64,000 nucleotides of DNA, from contig CAJNDS010002261.1 in the NCBI GenBank assembly GCA_905221605.1, forward strand, positions 62,001-126,000, in the 5' to 3' direction. Positions within the stretch are counted from its first letter, which is position 1, and each line of letters begins with the position of its first letter. Below the pieces are notes generated by a model. It saw only the letters and a program-made list of their open reading frames with translations. It was not told where the DNA came from and did not search any database. Both the position numbers and the translations under genes were made by a program. Of this stretch, positions 1 to 10,705 are shown piece by piece. This stretch comes from Symbiodinium natans. Taxonomy: Eukaryota > Sar > Dinophyceae > Suessiales > Symbiodiniaceae.

Positions 1-4
1 CAGC

Positions 5-283
5 ATGTGCGGTCTGATGCCCGAATCCACTCAACCATCATATTATGTGGCTGTTGCCAGCTTCAGTCCCTCCAGCCACAATATGCTGGCAAACTCTATT
101 CTGTATGCGGGCTGGGCATCGCATCTATGGAGGGGCCGGTGGCGAACAACACCCACACAGATGCCACGAAAATACCGTGAGAACCGAGGCCCTCAAAGGC
201 CTGTGTTGTTGCTGTCTGGGTCCCGAAGACGAACACGAAACAAATGTTCTCGTCCACACGGGTCTTGTTTAAACACTAGATGA
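5..283 (+). other. Possible coding fragment at window edge
   Basis: An open frame of 92 codons starts near the window edge. The part up to about codon 45 (including SYYVAVASFSPSSHNMLANS) has protein-like composition, while the rest is Arg/Pro rich and looks non-coding. The minus strand also holds a short open frame here, so the strand is uncertain. No family is recognised. Bases 284-474 are mostly degenerate CCCTAAA-type heptads. Confidence 0.2.
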
Positions 284-474
284 CTTGATGCATCGCCATG
301 GGTGCCAACTGACGTCTGACTTTTCTGACATGGGCCACTACATACGACTACCTTTTGTGTGGCACAAACTAAACCCAAGAACCCGGATTCCTTAACCAGC
401 CCTAAGCCCCAAAGCCCTGCAATGCTCAGCCCAAATCCCCTAGAATCCAAAACCCTTACAATCCCAAGTCCTAA

Positions 475-927
475 ATCCCCCTAAAAACCAGGATTAACAG
501 GCCCTTAAAACAACCCCCCCAACAAAAACCCCTCAACTTCACTCGTCTGTCTCGGCGCCCGGCTCCGGTCGCGTGCGTCGAGGACGGCTGTGGGCTTATC
601 GGCCCTGCGCGTTTATGGGAAAGTTACTTCCGTTCGTATGATGAATCTGATGACTCTTACGGTTCTTATGGTTCTTATGGTTCTTGCGGTTCTTATGGTT
701 CTTATGGTTCTTATGGTTCTTGCGGTTCTTATGGTTGTTATGGTTCTTATGGTTCTTGCGGTTCTTATGGTTCTTATGGTTCTTATGGTTCTTATGGTTC
801 TTACGGTTCTTATGGTTCTTATGGTTCTTGCGGTTCTTATGGTTCTTATGGTTCTTATGGTTCTGACAACTCTTATGATTCCTCTGATTCTTGGGACCAG
901 TCTGATTCTTATGTCGATTATGAGTGA
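475..927 (+). CDS. C-terminal exon of a Gly-Ser-Tyr repeat (low-complexity) protein
   Basis: The frame is open from 475 to a TGA at 925-927 and has no in-frame ATG, so this is probably the last exon of a spliced gene; a GAG|GAC acceptor near 591 is possible but unproven. The readable part starts as LWESYFRSYDESDDSY, continues into about 22 tandem tripeptides (mostly GSY, some GSC and one GCY; 661-858), and ends in an acidic tail, GSDNSYDSSDSWDQSDSYVD then YE and stop. Tyr spaced by Gly/Ser with an Asp/Ser tail resembles the phase-separating low-complexity regions of FUS-like RNA-binding proteins. That is a compositional analogy only. The two other plus frames give runs of Val-Leu-Met or Phe-Leu-Trp and the minus frames give Asn-His-Lys or Arg-Thr-Ile runs. 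Only the GSY frame blends into non-repetitive, stop-terminated protein sequence at both ends. Confidence 0.6.
   Translation: MPLKTRINRPLKQPPQQKPLNFTRLSRRPAPVACVEDGCGLIGPARLWESYFRSYDESDDSYGSYGSYGSCGSYGSYGSYGSCGSYGCYGSYGSCGSYGSYGSYGSYGSYGSYGSYGSCGSYGSYGSYGSDNSYDSSDSWDQSDSYVDYE
661..858 (+). repeat. 9-bp coding minisatellite (GGTTCTTAT)
   Basis: Twenty-two units of GGTTCTTAT or its variants GGTTCTTGC, GGTTCTTAC and GGTTGTTAT follow each other without a frame break. The unit length is a multiple of three, so copy-number change would keep the GSY frame open. Confidence 0.85.
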
Positions 928-1362
928 TTGTTGCGTTTTTGTTGTTATTCCCGGCCTTGCTGTGCGGTTGTTCCTCCTCCCCCAAGTCTTTGCCCAGCAA
1001 AACCCTGGAGTGCCCACTCGCAGAGAATCCCACAGACTATCTCTGGAGTGTGCTGCCAAGGTGGCGATGTTCGAAGTAAGTGATATTCTTGACTGATTAT
1101 TTGCTATGATATATAATTCATATGATTCACATTCGTGTTGTTGTTCAACGGTTATGCGATTATTCCTAGATTTTTTCAGAGAATCATGTTTGGGGCTCTG
1201 GCAGGGTTTGATGTTAAATGCTTAAGGGAAAACCTAAACCTCAACCCTAGAGCCCCAGAACCTATAATGATCTGAACCCTCAACATGAGGGTCCGGGGGC
1301 ACGGGCTCCAGCCAAAGGCTTGCCTGTGCGTGTGGGTTTGGGTTTATAGGGTTTTGCTCTTA

Positions 1363-1599
1363 ATGACAGCTGAGGCAGCTGCGCGCAAACTGGCCAGCAA
1401 AGTCCTTCGGCGGAAGGCATTGGGACTTAGGTTTACAGGAGCTGTCAGGGCTTCGGGTTCAGGGTCTAGTACAAAAGGGCTCAGGGGTTTACAGTTCAGG
1501 GTTCAGGTTGCTCCTACTTCTCCTCTGAGTACTGGGCTCATTGTGGAGCAGCTTCTGTTGGATGCTGAGTCCCTCACATCCCAAACACTAAAACCCTAA
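1363..1599 (+). CDS. Small two-exon gene, unrecognised
   Basis: The ATG at 1363 opens a basic, helical-looking stretch, MTAEAAARKLASKVLRRK. A second protein-like stretch, APTSPLSTGLIVEQLLLDAE, runs to a TAA at 1597-1599. The sequence between them (about 1417-1506) is G-rich telomere-like sequence and can be removed in frame as a GC...AG intron (GGAAG|GCATTG to TTCAG|GTTGCT). The stop lies inside a CCCTAA heptad. The product would be roughly 50 residues and no family is recognised. An upstream exon is possible, since ORF continuity extends to 1285. Confidence 0.4.
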   Translation: MTAEAAARKLASKVLRRKALGLRFTGAVRASGSGSSTKGLRGLQFRVQVAPTSPLSTGLIVEQLLLDAESLTSQTLKP

Positions 1600-1657
1600 A
1601 ACACCCTAAACCCTAAAATGCAATCCAAAACTGAGCCGAAAGCTCTTAAATTGTCAT

Positions 1658-2024
1658 ATGGTACACGTTTGCGCTGCACTGCAACGTGCAATGCTAAACA
1701 TTAGGGGAGTTAATCTTAGGGGGGAGGACGGTGCCTTGGGGATCATTCGCCCCTCAAGGTTACAAGGCTTTTCAGGTGGGGGTCCTGGACGGTCTTGGGG
1801 AGCGCGATCACGGGCCGACGGCATCGCCGCGCACATCCGGACGAACAGCTCCCCCCCTCCCCGCTAAACTTAAAACCCTAAACCCTGAACTCCGAACCCA
1901 ACCGCAACAGCCCGACGTCGAGTTCTACGATTTGCACATGTCCTTGAAGTGGCCTACAATCTCGTACTCGTCTAGACGGTTGGCTTTCGTAGAGGCATTG
2001 GGACCCCATACACCGCTGAGCTAA
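1658..2024 (+). CDS. Plus-strand coding-like exons, unrecognised
   Basis: Two plus-strand frames contain protein-like pieces: MVHVCAALQRAMLNIRG near 1658-1710, and DVEFYDLHMSLKWPTISYSS followed by RRLAFVEALGPHTPLS and a TAG/TAA region ending at 2024. A telomere-like, GC-rich stretch separates them, which would fit an intron. This is tentative, because neither piece has a recognised domain. Bases 2025-2560 are AT-rich with short homopolymers and show no gene I can support. Confidence 0.25.
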
Positions 2025-2622
2025 AGGTCGTCCCGGCCATCAGGAACCGTGTTTTTTGTGGTTGTCGCCACCACGCTGAGAGCCACGGCCTAGCACCGGC
2101 TCCCTTTAAGACAACCCAAGAACAACCTGTGGGTTGGTAGTGGCTTCACTCACCCGACTGATACAGAGACATCTTAAGACATGCGGACCAAGAATTTGCC
2201 AAGAATCTATTGTCACACCACTCTATGATATTCGTGTATGAATCTTGTATTCTTGTACTATTGTATTATCATGCCAGTATATAATAACTCTATTACTATA
2301 GTTCTAATACGTCATTACATATTGGATGCTGCTTCCCAGCGCCGGCCTGGTGGTGCCTTCTCTGGTGCGGGCCTCACCAGCTGAGAACTCCTTTCCCCCC
2401 CCCCCCCCTCCCCCCATGCTTTCCTCCTTTTGCCTCTCTTCCTCTTTGCTCTCCTTAAAGAAAGTGAAGAGCACACACACAACCCAACTCTCCGCAATAA
2501 AACCCAAAGAAAAGCGTGGTTTGTGGTTTACCTGATCCCTCAACCCTGAAAACCACACAGCCTGCACCCTTGTTGAAGGCTTCCAGGGTGCACCGGGGGT
2601 AGAGCGGGAGGGTGTAAGCTAT

Positions 2623-2967
2623 GTGCACTTGCTGACACGAAGCGCCAGACAAAACGCCTCGATCGCTGGCAACATTGTCGACATGAGCGTGTTGTGTCAC
2701 GAAACTGCTCAATTGAGTATGATCGACATCGCGACGCTGACTGAGATCATCCATTGCTTGCGGCGCGTAAGGCAAGAGCTCTTTCAGAAACTCAGAAAGA
2801 TGGTCAAGACGAGGGGGGAACTGACATACTCAAGCTTGAGGAGAGAGTTTGGGATAACCTCATCTTCTAAATCCTTTATCGACTATCGTCTTCTTGGAGA
2901 TGCTGTCCGTGTTTGGAGATCCCCGACCCTGCAGATGGCGAGGTCCAAAAAAGAAAAATGCATATGA
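2623..2967 (+). CDS. 114-codon open frame, unrecognised
   Basis: From ATG 2623 to TGA 2965-2967 the frame reads as a mixed-composition protein with amphipathic stretches, for example DIATLTEIIHCLRRVRQELF then basic QKLRKMVKTRGELTYSSLRR. The C-terminal 20 residues are basic and may be intron read-through. It fits the strand of the preceding plus-strand exons. No domain is recognised. Confidence 0.3.
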   Translation: MHLLTRSARQNASIAGNIVDMSVLCHETAQLSMIDIATLTEIIHCLRRVRQELFQKLRKMVKTRGELTYSSLRREFGITSSSKSFIDYRLLGDAVRVWRSPTLQMARSKKEKCI

Positions 2968-3479
2968 TAGGAAATGCGAGAAAACTAAGCAAAGAACACA
3001 ACACATGAACCGCCAAACCAGCGAAATCGCTAAAAGCGTGAAACAACGCCAAAACGGTGACCAATGAATACGTGAACACGACAAAAACGCGAGAAGTTAT
3101 TGTTTGTTTGGTTTGTGCTTCTGTCGTTTGCCTTCAGTATTCGATGTTTTGCAACCCCTTAGCGGCGTTGCAAGGTCTTATTGGGTTTTTGAGGTTCCGG
3201 GTCACCTCCTCAAGCCCCCATAGGGTTCACACTCCGAAAGCCCTCCGGAAATCTAAGGCTGCCAGCCTGGGTCTGCCTGCCAGCAGCCACCAAGTGAAGA
3301 ACAACAGAGCACGCTGCTTCACCTGGGTTTGGGGGGGCCAAGGTCTTTGCATACCAACCCCGCCCCCCCCACACCCGCATCCCCCCCCCCCCGCACCCCG
3401 TGGGCGGGTGGGGGGGTTTTGCGTTTTAGGATGAATTACAAGTAGTTCTTTCAAATTGGTGCGAATTAGGTTTATTCAT

Positions 3480-4460
3480 CTTAGGGTGTAGGGTCTTATA
3501 TACTACGGTTAGGGGGTTAGGGTATTAGGGATTCAGGGTTTTAAGTGTTCAGGACTTGGGGTTCTCAAGGTTTTCTTGGGTTTTGCAGTTTTGCCTAGGG
3601 TTTTAAGGGTTTGTTTAGGGTTTGGGGTGCAGGGTATCAGGTTTGCATGAGGGTTTTGGGTTTACGGTCGGCGGGTTGCGTGGCCTTGTTGGTTTTTTCT
3701 GAGTCCTGAGCTCTTTGCCCTACAGGGCCCTAGAAAAATACTTAAACTACAAAAATCTCTGATCCCAACAGCTTCAGCCCCGCAGCTTAATTCGCGTTCG
3801 ATTAACCCCCTCAAACCACCCCAACCAAATACCGTGAGGCTTCTGCAAAAACCTGGGCCCCCCGCCCGCGAAGGCCCAAAGCCGAGCATCATCAGGACCT
3901 GCATGTTGTACAGGGATTGAGGGTTTGAGGGTTTCAAGGCTTTGACGGCTTGTTTGGGGTTTCAAGGCTTTGTTGGGGCTTCCTTCAGGTTCTAAACTTT
4001 CGGGGTCTGGGACTGTACGAATCTTAGGTTTTAGGGTCGCAACCGAGGGGGGGAACAGATTTGTTACTTGCACGGCCGTGGTGCTCAGCATCCCTTCTGT
4101 GATTGTTCTACGTAGCCCTGGCGACTGTTTGCCCTCGGGGTGTTCTACCATAGGCCCGTACCCTGGAACCCTACACCCTAATTCAGGGCAACCGCCCCAC
4201 GTGCCATTTCTGAGGGTCCCGGCCGGGAAGCAGCAGTACAGGAGAAGCCTCGGCAAGAAGACGTCGCTTGGGTTTTGGGTTCTGGGCTTGCAGGGCTTAG
4301 GGGTTGTTTGGGGTTTGGGGTTGATCGGGCGTAGGAATGCTTATAAGGTTTTGCTTAGGGTGGTCTGCGGTTTCCGAATCTAGGGTTCAGTTCCGAGCGC
4401 CGTTGGGGTTCCGAATACCTGCCCAGGGAGGGTTTGGGTTTTACTTGGGCGGCCACTTGT
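3480..4460. repeat. Degenerate telomere-like heptad region
   Basis: The region is rich in G-strand heptads (GGGTTTAGG and variants) on the plus strand between 3480-3670 and 3910-4400, interrupted by GC-rich islands. The island at about 4030-4260 has open frames on both strands, none of them convincing. No family is recognised here. Confidence 0.5.
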
Positions 4461-4801
4461 GAGGCCGTCGGGCTGGGGGTTTGCAAGGACCCTGCTTGGG
4501 GCTCATGGGTGGTTAAAACTGATAAGTGCCCAAGCAGGCTTCTGTTTCGATTACCTTACTTAGAACTTACAAGCCTACTTGCAGGTACTCCCCAACCCTA
4601 AACCCTACATATGAAAACCCATGAACCTGCAAGTAGGGCCTAGGATTCAGGGCTGCGGGGGTAGCTGGGACATGGGCACAGACACCGCGCCCCCGAGCAT
4701 GCCGGCCAGGCACACCTGGCCAGAGGAGGGGCAAGCACTTGAATGGCCTTAGGATTCGAATCTTCAGGATCGAGGGCTTGGGAGAATTTAGGCTTTAGGC
4801 T

Positions 4802-5615
4802 TTAGAGAGCAAGCCCTAAGGGTGATACTGGTGGAGGCAGGCAAAGAAACCGCCCAATGGCGATGCCCGGGGATTGCGCTCGCTCGGGTACGGGTATGAA
4901 GCGTGCGAGCGCGGCCTGCGCGATGCCGGTCAAGGAAGTGAAGAGGACGGGAGCACTGCCAATGACCTGTCTCACACTCCCAGTCCCACTGCTTCGAGAA
5001 AATACGCGGTGTGCCACAAGTGGTGTGATTGTGCTTCGGTGGCTTCGCTGCATGAATGAGCTCCCTCATTTTGAAGTTACTGGGCCCAAGGCCAGCGAGA
5101 CGAATGTCGTAAATACCTCCTGCCCGGCCCGACCTGAGCAAGGCGAGCTTGAGAAAGACTGCTTTGCCCGGAACCGCAACAAAATTGTGCCAAGCCCATG
5201 AATCCCCAAAGAGCCCCTGGCAGGAGCCGCGTGACGCGCGTCCAAGGCGCTCGTGCCGGAGGCCTGCACGGAATCCGGGAAAGGTGTCGGACCGTTCAGA
5301 AGTAACAGCAATTACTCACAATCTGCAGCAATGCACATGAGATCCTTGCACGGGCAATTCCACACCTCCCTGAGATACAAAAGGGCTGTTCAGGTGGTCC
5401 ATGATGCGCAGAAGAGCCTCCAAAGTGGCCCCAAATACGCATCGTGCTGCTTGCAGGTTGGGTGTGCTGTGTGGTGCTCACAATCAGAGTATGCCGGTTC
5501 TGTCAGCACACTTACAACTCACAACCTTGTAGCTGTGCGGTTGCTGCCTTCTGCTCCTCGGGCATAAGGTCCTCGACGCTTCTCCGCACCTCTCGACACA
5601 CATTGTTCCACAGAG
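4802..5615 (-). CDS. Multi-exon gene, unrecognised
   Basis: Four protein-like pieces lie in transcription order on the minus strand. The first (about 5610-5517) reads ALWNNVCREVRRSVEDLMPE then EQKAATAQLQ and ends at an AAG|GTTGTG donor. The second (about 5460-5375) reads ARCVFGATLEALLRIMDHLN. The third (about 5285-5070) contains GDSWAWHNFVAVPGKAVFLK followed by LALLRSGRAGGIYDIRLAGL. The fourth lies in 5055-4802 and contains VRQVIGSAPVLFTSLTGIAQ in another frame. Frame changes between pieces fit introns. I recognise no domain; the second piece is amphipathic and the last is hydrophobic. Exact splice sites need transcript data. Confidence 0.45.
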
Positions 5616-5939
5616 CTTGCAGTCATCGCTGCGGGGGGCTATGTGCGCGCGAGCCAACCAGTAGCTGTGCCATTGGCAGACAGCCTTGCATGTAAGGCTA
5701 CCACCTGCAGGACTCAAACTCCAGTGCATGGGTGAATTTCCGACAGTAATGTCTGCACCTTTTGAAAGCTCACAGCAAGAACTTCTTGTCGCACTCCTAA
5801 TAAAATAGCGCGCGCTCCCCACTCGCTGAACCTCAATAACCCTAACCTGCCTTTGCAGCATCTTTTGCAGCATCTTTTGCTGGAAGGTTTCCCAAAATCT
5901 GTATATAAACCTCACCCATTTTAGGCAAAGTAACAATCA

Positions 5940-6300
5940 TCTCATTCTCATACAAACAAAACTCCCTAACCCGAAAACCTGCTGTAAACATGAGGAGGGG
6001 ATTAGGTTTCGAGCCTCCTGTTGGGGCACGCGTGCTCCGAGGTCAGCGCTTAGGCTCCGCCTGGGCTTTGGAAGGACATTTAGGGGCTTAGGGGGTTAGG
6101 ATCTTGGGGGCTACGGGGGTTTAGGGTTTTTTTGTTTTGGAGGTTTATGCTTTGGGGATGGAGTGTTTGGGGGTTCCACCTTCTTTTCTGGAGGGAAGGG
6201 CGGCTTTCTACGGCAGCAAGACTCTTCACTTGAAGGAGGTCTAAGTGTTACCATGTTTTACAGTGGAGCCTTGGGGGGTTTACTTTAGTGGCTTAAGATT
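5940..6300. other. Non-coding spacer, telomere-like
   Basis: The spacer has G-rich heptads on the plus strand (for example 6077-6130) and short AT-rich pieces. I see no gene in it. Confidence 0.4.
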
Positions 6301-6306
6301 GGAAGA

Positions 6307-6603
6307 TTGGGGATCTTGGCTCTGTTATGTTGCTTTGAGATTGTCATGATGCATCCTCCAATGCGAAAGGTTCTGACAGGATCCGAGGAAACTGCAAAAG
6401 TCTTCCGAAACTGCGAAGGTCGCTGCTCTGCAGCCCCTGGGGCCGACGGCACAGACCGTTTCAACCCCAAACCTGGCCCCAAAAAACCTCGCAAAACACC
6501 CTCAGCCCGAAACTTCCGCGCGCTCTTTTTTGCGAATGAGATAATTCTGTATTCACTGTACACTGTACATGATGTACACCCAGCCTCACCGCCTCACCCG
6601 TAG
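6307..6603. other. Coding-like island, strand unresolved
   Basis: Both strands are open across this island. The plus frame gives FEIVMMHPPMRKVLTGSEET and the minus frame gives SQFRKTFAVSSDPVRTFRIG. Both look protein-like, so codon periodicity or transcripts are needed to decide. The surrounding genes are on the minus strand, which slightly favours minus. Confidence 0.25.
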
Positions 6604-6861
6604 CCTGGAGCTCCGACTTCGCGTTCGCGATTCCCAAGGTGGAACCCCCAAGAGCTGGCGGGATCAAGACTCGACCAGGTGCACGAACCTCTGCCGCTTA
6701 AACCTGGGGCGGGTTTCCGGGCAGTCGGGTTCCGGCCTTTTATGGGGGGCTGTGCGGCTTCGGGCCTTTGGCTGCCAGATTCCGGGCTGATGCGCAAGAG
6801 TAGGGGAGTGTGCTATGTCAGGCTCCCTTAGCGGGTCCTGTGGTCACAACGAATCCCGTGG

Positions 6862-7135
6862 TCACCACGAATCGCCGATAAGGAGAGAGACGCAACTGAA
6901 ATTTACAACAACCCGCAAGACGCACAAAACGATGTAGGCTGAACCCGAAAAAATCTGGAACCTGAAGCGAGGCAAGGAAGCCTCTAAGCCCCTTAGAACC
7001 CTATCAACGCTAACTTGAGCCAGGGGCAAGGTCGTCACATAGAACGGGCTCTCCCCGCCTTTCTCCTGCCACTCCTTCCAGGCTTCCTCGTTGCCTTGCA
7101 ACCCATCTGCTCTCTCTTTGTGTTCAGGGGGAGGG
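6862..7135 (-). CDS. Exon of an unrecognised protein
   Basis: The minus frame is open from about 7138 and reads EHKERADGLQGNEEAWKEWQ then EKGGESPFYVTTLPLAQ. It reaches a clean CAA|GTTAGC donor at 7015/7014. Composition is typical of a real protein: acidic, with aromatic residues and no low complexity. Sequence continuing to 6862 in the same frame is less convincing and may be intron plus a further exon. No domain is recognised. Confidence 0.5.
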
Positions 7136-7439
7136 ATCCCTCAAGAAGGTACCCTTGGGTACTGTACCTCTCTATGTAGACGCCCTAGCTGCATATGTGG
7201 GCAGTTTGCTAGACGTTGCTGTACTATCATGCGTTGGAATATGTAGTACATGTAAACATAGTGTGTGCCTCGTACCTACCTGGGCAGGCGAATCATGCGC
7301 GCATGAGTCGCAAACTAAGGGGTAAGTCGCAAAACAGGAGATAGCGAGTCGCAAACAGCAAGGCACCAATCAACGTCCATGCACGCCCATGTCAGTCCAA
7401 CCAACAAAAGAAGAAAAATCAAGAAAGCCAAACCCATCG

Positions 7440-7935
7440 AAAAGCCCGAGTCCCGAGCTGCTTCTGAAGTCCCAACATAGCCTAACCCCCGAAACCTAAC
7501 CTGCCCCAACCCAACCCCGAGACCCGTGCCCCAACAATCCTAAATCCCTGAGCCCTCAGCAACCGAAACCCGTAAACCAACAATTTGTGAGTAACCTTGA
7601 CCCTGACTCCAGAACCTACCCCAACCTAACCGAACCCAAATCCTGGAACCCGAAGCCCAAGATTCCTGAACCCTGAACCCCAATCAATCCCAAATTTCCC
7701 AAAGTGCAAACCCCGAGTCCTAACCCGCATCTGAAGATCCAACCCACCTAAACCAACCCCGGAACTCCGTGACCCAATCTCCGAAACCCAAAACCCGCAA
7801 CCCATAAACTCTACAGACCCGAAACCCCAGAGGCCCGAAGCCCCCAACCATGAGCCGGGACACCCTCAACCCTTATAAACCCTAAACTCCTAAACCCTAA
7901 TTACACCCTAACCCATAGAGCCCAAGCCGCGGAGG
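7440..7935. repeat. Degenerate CCCTAAA/CCCGAAA heptad tract
   Basis: About 500 bases made almost entirely of heptad-like CCCGAAC, CCCTAAC and CCCAAAC variants on the plus strand. No coding frame is supported in it. Confidence 0.6.
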
Positions 7936-8123
7936 AGCCGGAGCATGAGCCTCTTCCCCAGCTGCATCTGACTGTTCGGAGGCCACATCTTCCCCTGCGA
8001 GGGGCCTCAGTTTGGGAGGAAATTGCGGGTGGAAACCCCGGTAGCTATCGATTCCGAACGACGAAACCCCACCATGTTCCCTTCATTCGAAGGGGCGATA
8101 CATTCAGGGACCTGTCTCGGGAA

Positions 8124-8432
8124 CTAGGGTACATGTTCCGAGGGTTGCCTTGGTGGAGTAGCTTCGCAGGCCAAGGGGAGGAATTGGGGGTCAGGGATGT
8201 CAGGGTTGCCAGCCCTTCCGCTGGGCAATTCTGTAAGATTCTGGTTTTGGGGGGTACTTGCGGGCGCATATGATATATTGAAAGTGCAAAAAAAGTTGCT
8301 CAGATAAATGCCGAGTTCAGCCAAGATGCTGGCGCGATACTCGCGCAGCGCGGATGCGAGCAGCTCCACGCCCTCCGCCTCCTTCCGTGTGGGTCTCGTG
8401 ATCGGAATTGGGAGCTTTTCTTGTCGAACTCT
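8124..8432 (-). CDS. Exon of an unrecognised protein
   Basis: The minus frame is open from an in-frame TAG at 8433-8435 down to 8124. Its first half is strongly protein-like: RQEKLPIPITRPTRKEAEGV then ELLASALREYRASILAELGI and YLSNFF. The T-rich stretch around 8290 (sense CAACTTTTTTTGC) suggests the exon ends there. The rest of the frame (Pro/Asn-rich) may be intron read-through. No domain is recognised. Confidence 0.45.
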   Translation of the reverse strand, partial: RVRQEKLPIPITRPTRKEAEGVELLASALREYRASILAELGIYLSNFFCTFNISYAPASTPQNQNLTELPSGRAGNPDIPDPQFLPLACEATPPRQPSEHVP

Positions 8433-9307
8433 CTATTCACCCGTTTAGCGAGTTTGGCGAGCTTGAAGCTTCGGAGCTGGCAAGAGCCCCAAGCCGCAGT
8501 CTTGGAAGAAGGTGGCCTTCTTGGGGCGAGAGTGTTGCAGGAGGCCGCGAGGAAAACCCACAACCCTGTGTAGAGTCACCTCCCTCGCGACGCGGCCTAG
8601 TTGTGGTCAGGGTTCAGGCCGCGGGGAGAATGTAACACAATGCTTTAGGGGAGTAGGGCTCCGTGTGATTTGCCAAAAAGTAAGCGCTCATCGTTCGCTC
8701 AGATCCTGGGCTTTGGGTTAGCAGTTGCTCAACGGTTGCCCCTACAAGTCTGGCATCCTAACGTGTTCGCACCCAAAATCAAAACCAAATGAAGCGAGAA
8801 GCAATCAAACTGGAAAGACCAGAACACCGAACTCCCAACGCAAGACCTTGACACTCGAAACCCTCAATGGCTCAAGCCATCTGCACCGCCTTAAAAGCAC
8901 GGCCTCGGGGATGTGCCTGGCTCTCTCGGAAAGGTACTCGCACCGGTAGATGTGAGCATGGCACGTATCCTCCGACATTGTTTAGTGGTTTTGGGCTCAA
9001 GGCAAGACCCTGAACACCGTCTAAAAGCCTCCAACAGGCCCGTAGAGACACCCTCTCATCCTCAAGCCCCTAAACACTCAAAGCGTAAAACCCTTTTCAA
9101 CCCTTTCAAACCCCGGTGAAAACCCACGAGAAGCCCCCATTCGACCCCTGAAGGCCAAGCTGCGCGCAGGAGGTCCGCAAGCCTCCAGGCGGAGCCCGAC
9201 GGAATCCCCCCCGCACTGGGGGAGCGAAAGGCATTGTTCATAGGATCTAGGGTTTGGGGCTAAAGGTATACTAGGAGTTCGGGTTTTAGACAATTACTTC
9301 AGGAAGT

Positions 9308-9603
9308 TCAGAGCGGAAGATGACCACATGGGGAGGCCCGCCCCATGGGTAGGCTTCGGGGGTTTGAGGGTTCAGCGGATCTCGGGGGGGGGCAGGCTTT
9401 GGATGAAGAATGTAAGTCTTGGCGAAACTGCAAGCACTTAGGACACATGACATAGCCCTTCCAGGCGAGACGCTCCAGGAAGCTGCAACTGACCTGGCCC
9501 GGAGTGCGCATGTCGCATGATGAACTAAGGATCCCCAGCAACTTAGACACGACGAGTGAAGGGGTTAGGGGCTCATCGGGGAGGCAAGGTGAACAGGGTA
9601 ATT
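9308..9603 (-). CDS. Exon of an unrecognised protein with a CPKC motif
   Basis: On the minus strand, bases 9600-9405 read DEPLTPSLVVSKLLGILSSS, then CDMRTPGQVSCSFLERLAWK, then GYVMCPKCLQFRQDLHSSSK. The Cys pair in MCPKC could be half of a metal-binding knuckle, but no second pair is visible. Both flanks are G- or C-rich low-complexity sequence that probably belongs to introns. Confidence 0.4.
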
Positions 9604-10021
9604 GCCACTGCGGAGCATAGGCAATGAAGCCGCGAGTGGAGCCTCCCCTCTCCCTTGCATTGCGCCGCCCTCCCCCCCCCTTCCCCTCCCCCTCCTTTCC
9701 CCCGAACTCTCCATGGGGGCAAGAAGGACTTTTGGTACCCTCCACCCTTGTTTATCAACATGCGAAACTAGAGACCCCAAAAGGGCCCATGATTGGGTTC
9801 AACCCCCGGATGCCTCCTCCGGGCCCTCCTTCTTCTGCACGACTCTTGACAATCCTCCTCTCGCGCTGTTAGGGTTTAGTAGCAGACAACTCACTTTGAA
9901 GAGGTTTTTCTACATGTACCCGGCCATCTCAGTCGTAGATTGAGGGGGTTTAGTGGTGTGAGGGTTTGGTGGGTTTCTAGTACCACCTCTGGAACTTTGC
10001 GTGCACTGTTAATAACAACAA

Positions 10022-10705
10022 TCATAATGACAACAGAATATTAGCGCTGCAGCGGGTCCCTGCCGAAAGCAACCGTGCTGCTCCTGGCGCGTCGTCCTCA
10101 AAGTCGAGGCCCATGCAGGTGAAAGAGCCGCAGGCATCCCAGACCTTGTGACTTTGGGGTTTGGGGCTTGGCAGATGTTTTTGTGGCTGTGGAGACCCTC
10201 AAGCGTAGATGCCCCCAAAAGTACCCTCATCTTTATGAGAGCCCTGAACCTTGGCATCACCCAAGAATTGAGGGCACACACAGAAGCACGAGCAAACAGA
10301 CAAAGAAGAAAGGCAAGACACTACCAAAGATACGTGGGCACGAGAACTGAACCAAAGCTGCGGAAGCAGGTGCTCTTCCGCTCTCTGCTGCCCGGAGGCA
10401 GCCTGGAACTCCCAATACCAATCCTTGGCTTGGCTCTAGGACCCTCAGTGCAAACTGCGGAGGCATTTGGTAAATCTCTGTAAGCACCACAAGTGCAGCA
10501 CAGCACAGTAAGTGGGGGTCATGCGTAGGGAGCACCTTCACACGCTCCAGCTCAACCTCGGACTCCTCGCAGGCACGGACAGGCTGACTGCGCAATTGCC
10601 CAGACCTCCGCAGAAGAACTCTACTGGCATGGTTCCTACCCAAAAACAGTGCTCTGTTCTTACTCTGGCGGCTGTTTGCGCACAACGATAGCAGGTTGCC
10701 TGTCG
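10022..10705 (-). CDS. Multi-exon gene, unrecognised
   Basis: The last exon (about 10150-10022) reads KVWDACGSFTCMGLDFEDDA then PGAARLLSAGTRCSANILLS and ends in TGA at 10022-10024. An upstream protein-like stretch on the same strand (about 10700-10380) includes RACEESEVELERVKVLPTHD, HLLCCAALVVLTEIYQMPPQ and FALRVLEPSQGLVLGVPGCL. The telomere-like C-rich tract at 10745-10850 (G-rich in sense) bounds it upstream. Splice junctions between the two parts are not resolved and no domain is recognised. Confidence 0.45.

Noticed and set aside
596-1059. Asn-His-Lys and Arg-Thr-Ile rich minus-strand frames
   Set aside because: They are antisense readings of the 9-bp minisatellite; only the GSY plus frame continues into unique protein sequence.
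7005-7025. Spliced-leader-like end CCTGGCTCAAG (minus strand)
   Set aside because: It falls inside the well-supported exon at 6862-7135 and only the last nine bases match the dinoflagellate leader; a 9-base match is expected by chance in 64 kb.
8864-8880. ATGGCTCAAGCCAT resembling a tandem leader remnant
   Set aside because: It is a short palindrome and no gene follows; chance is sufficient.
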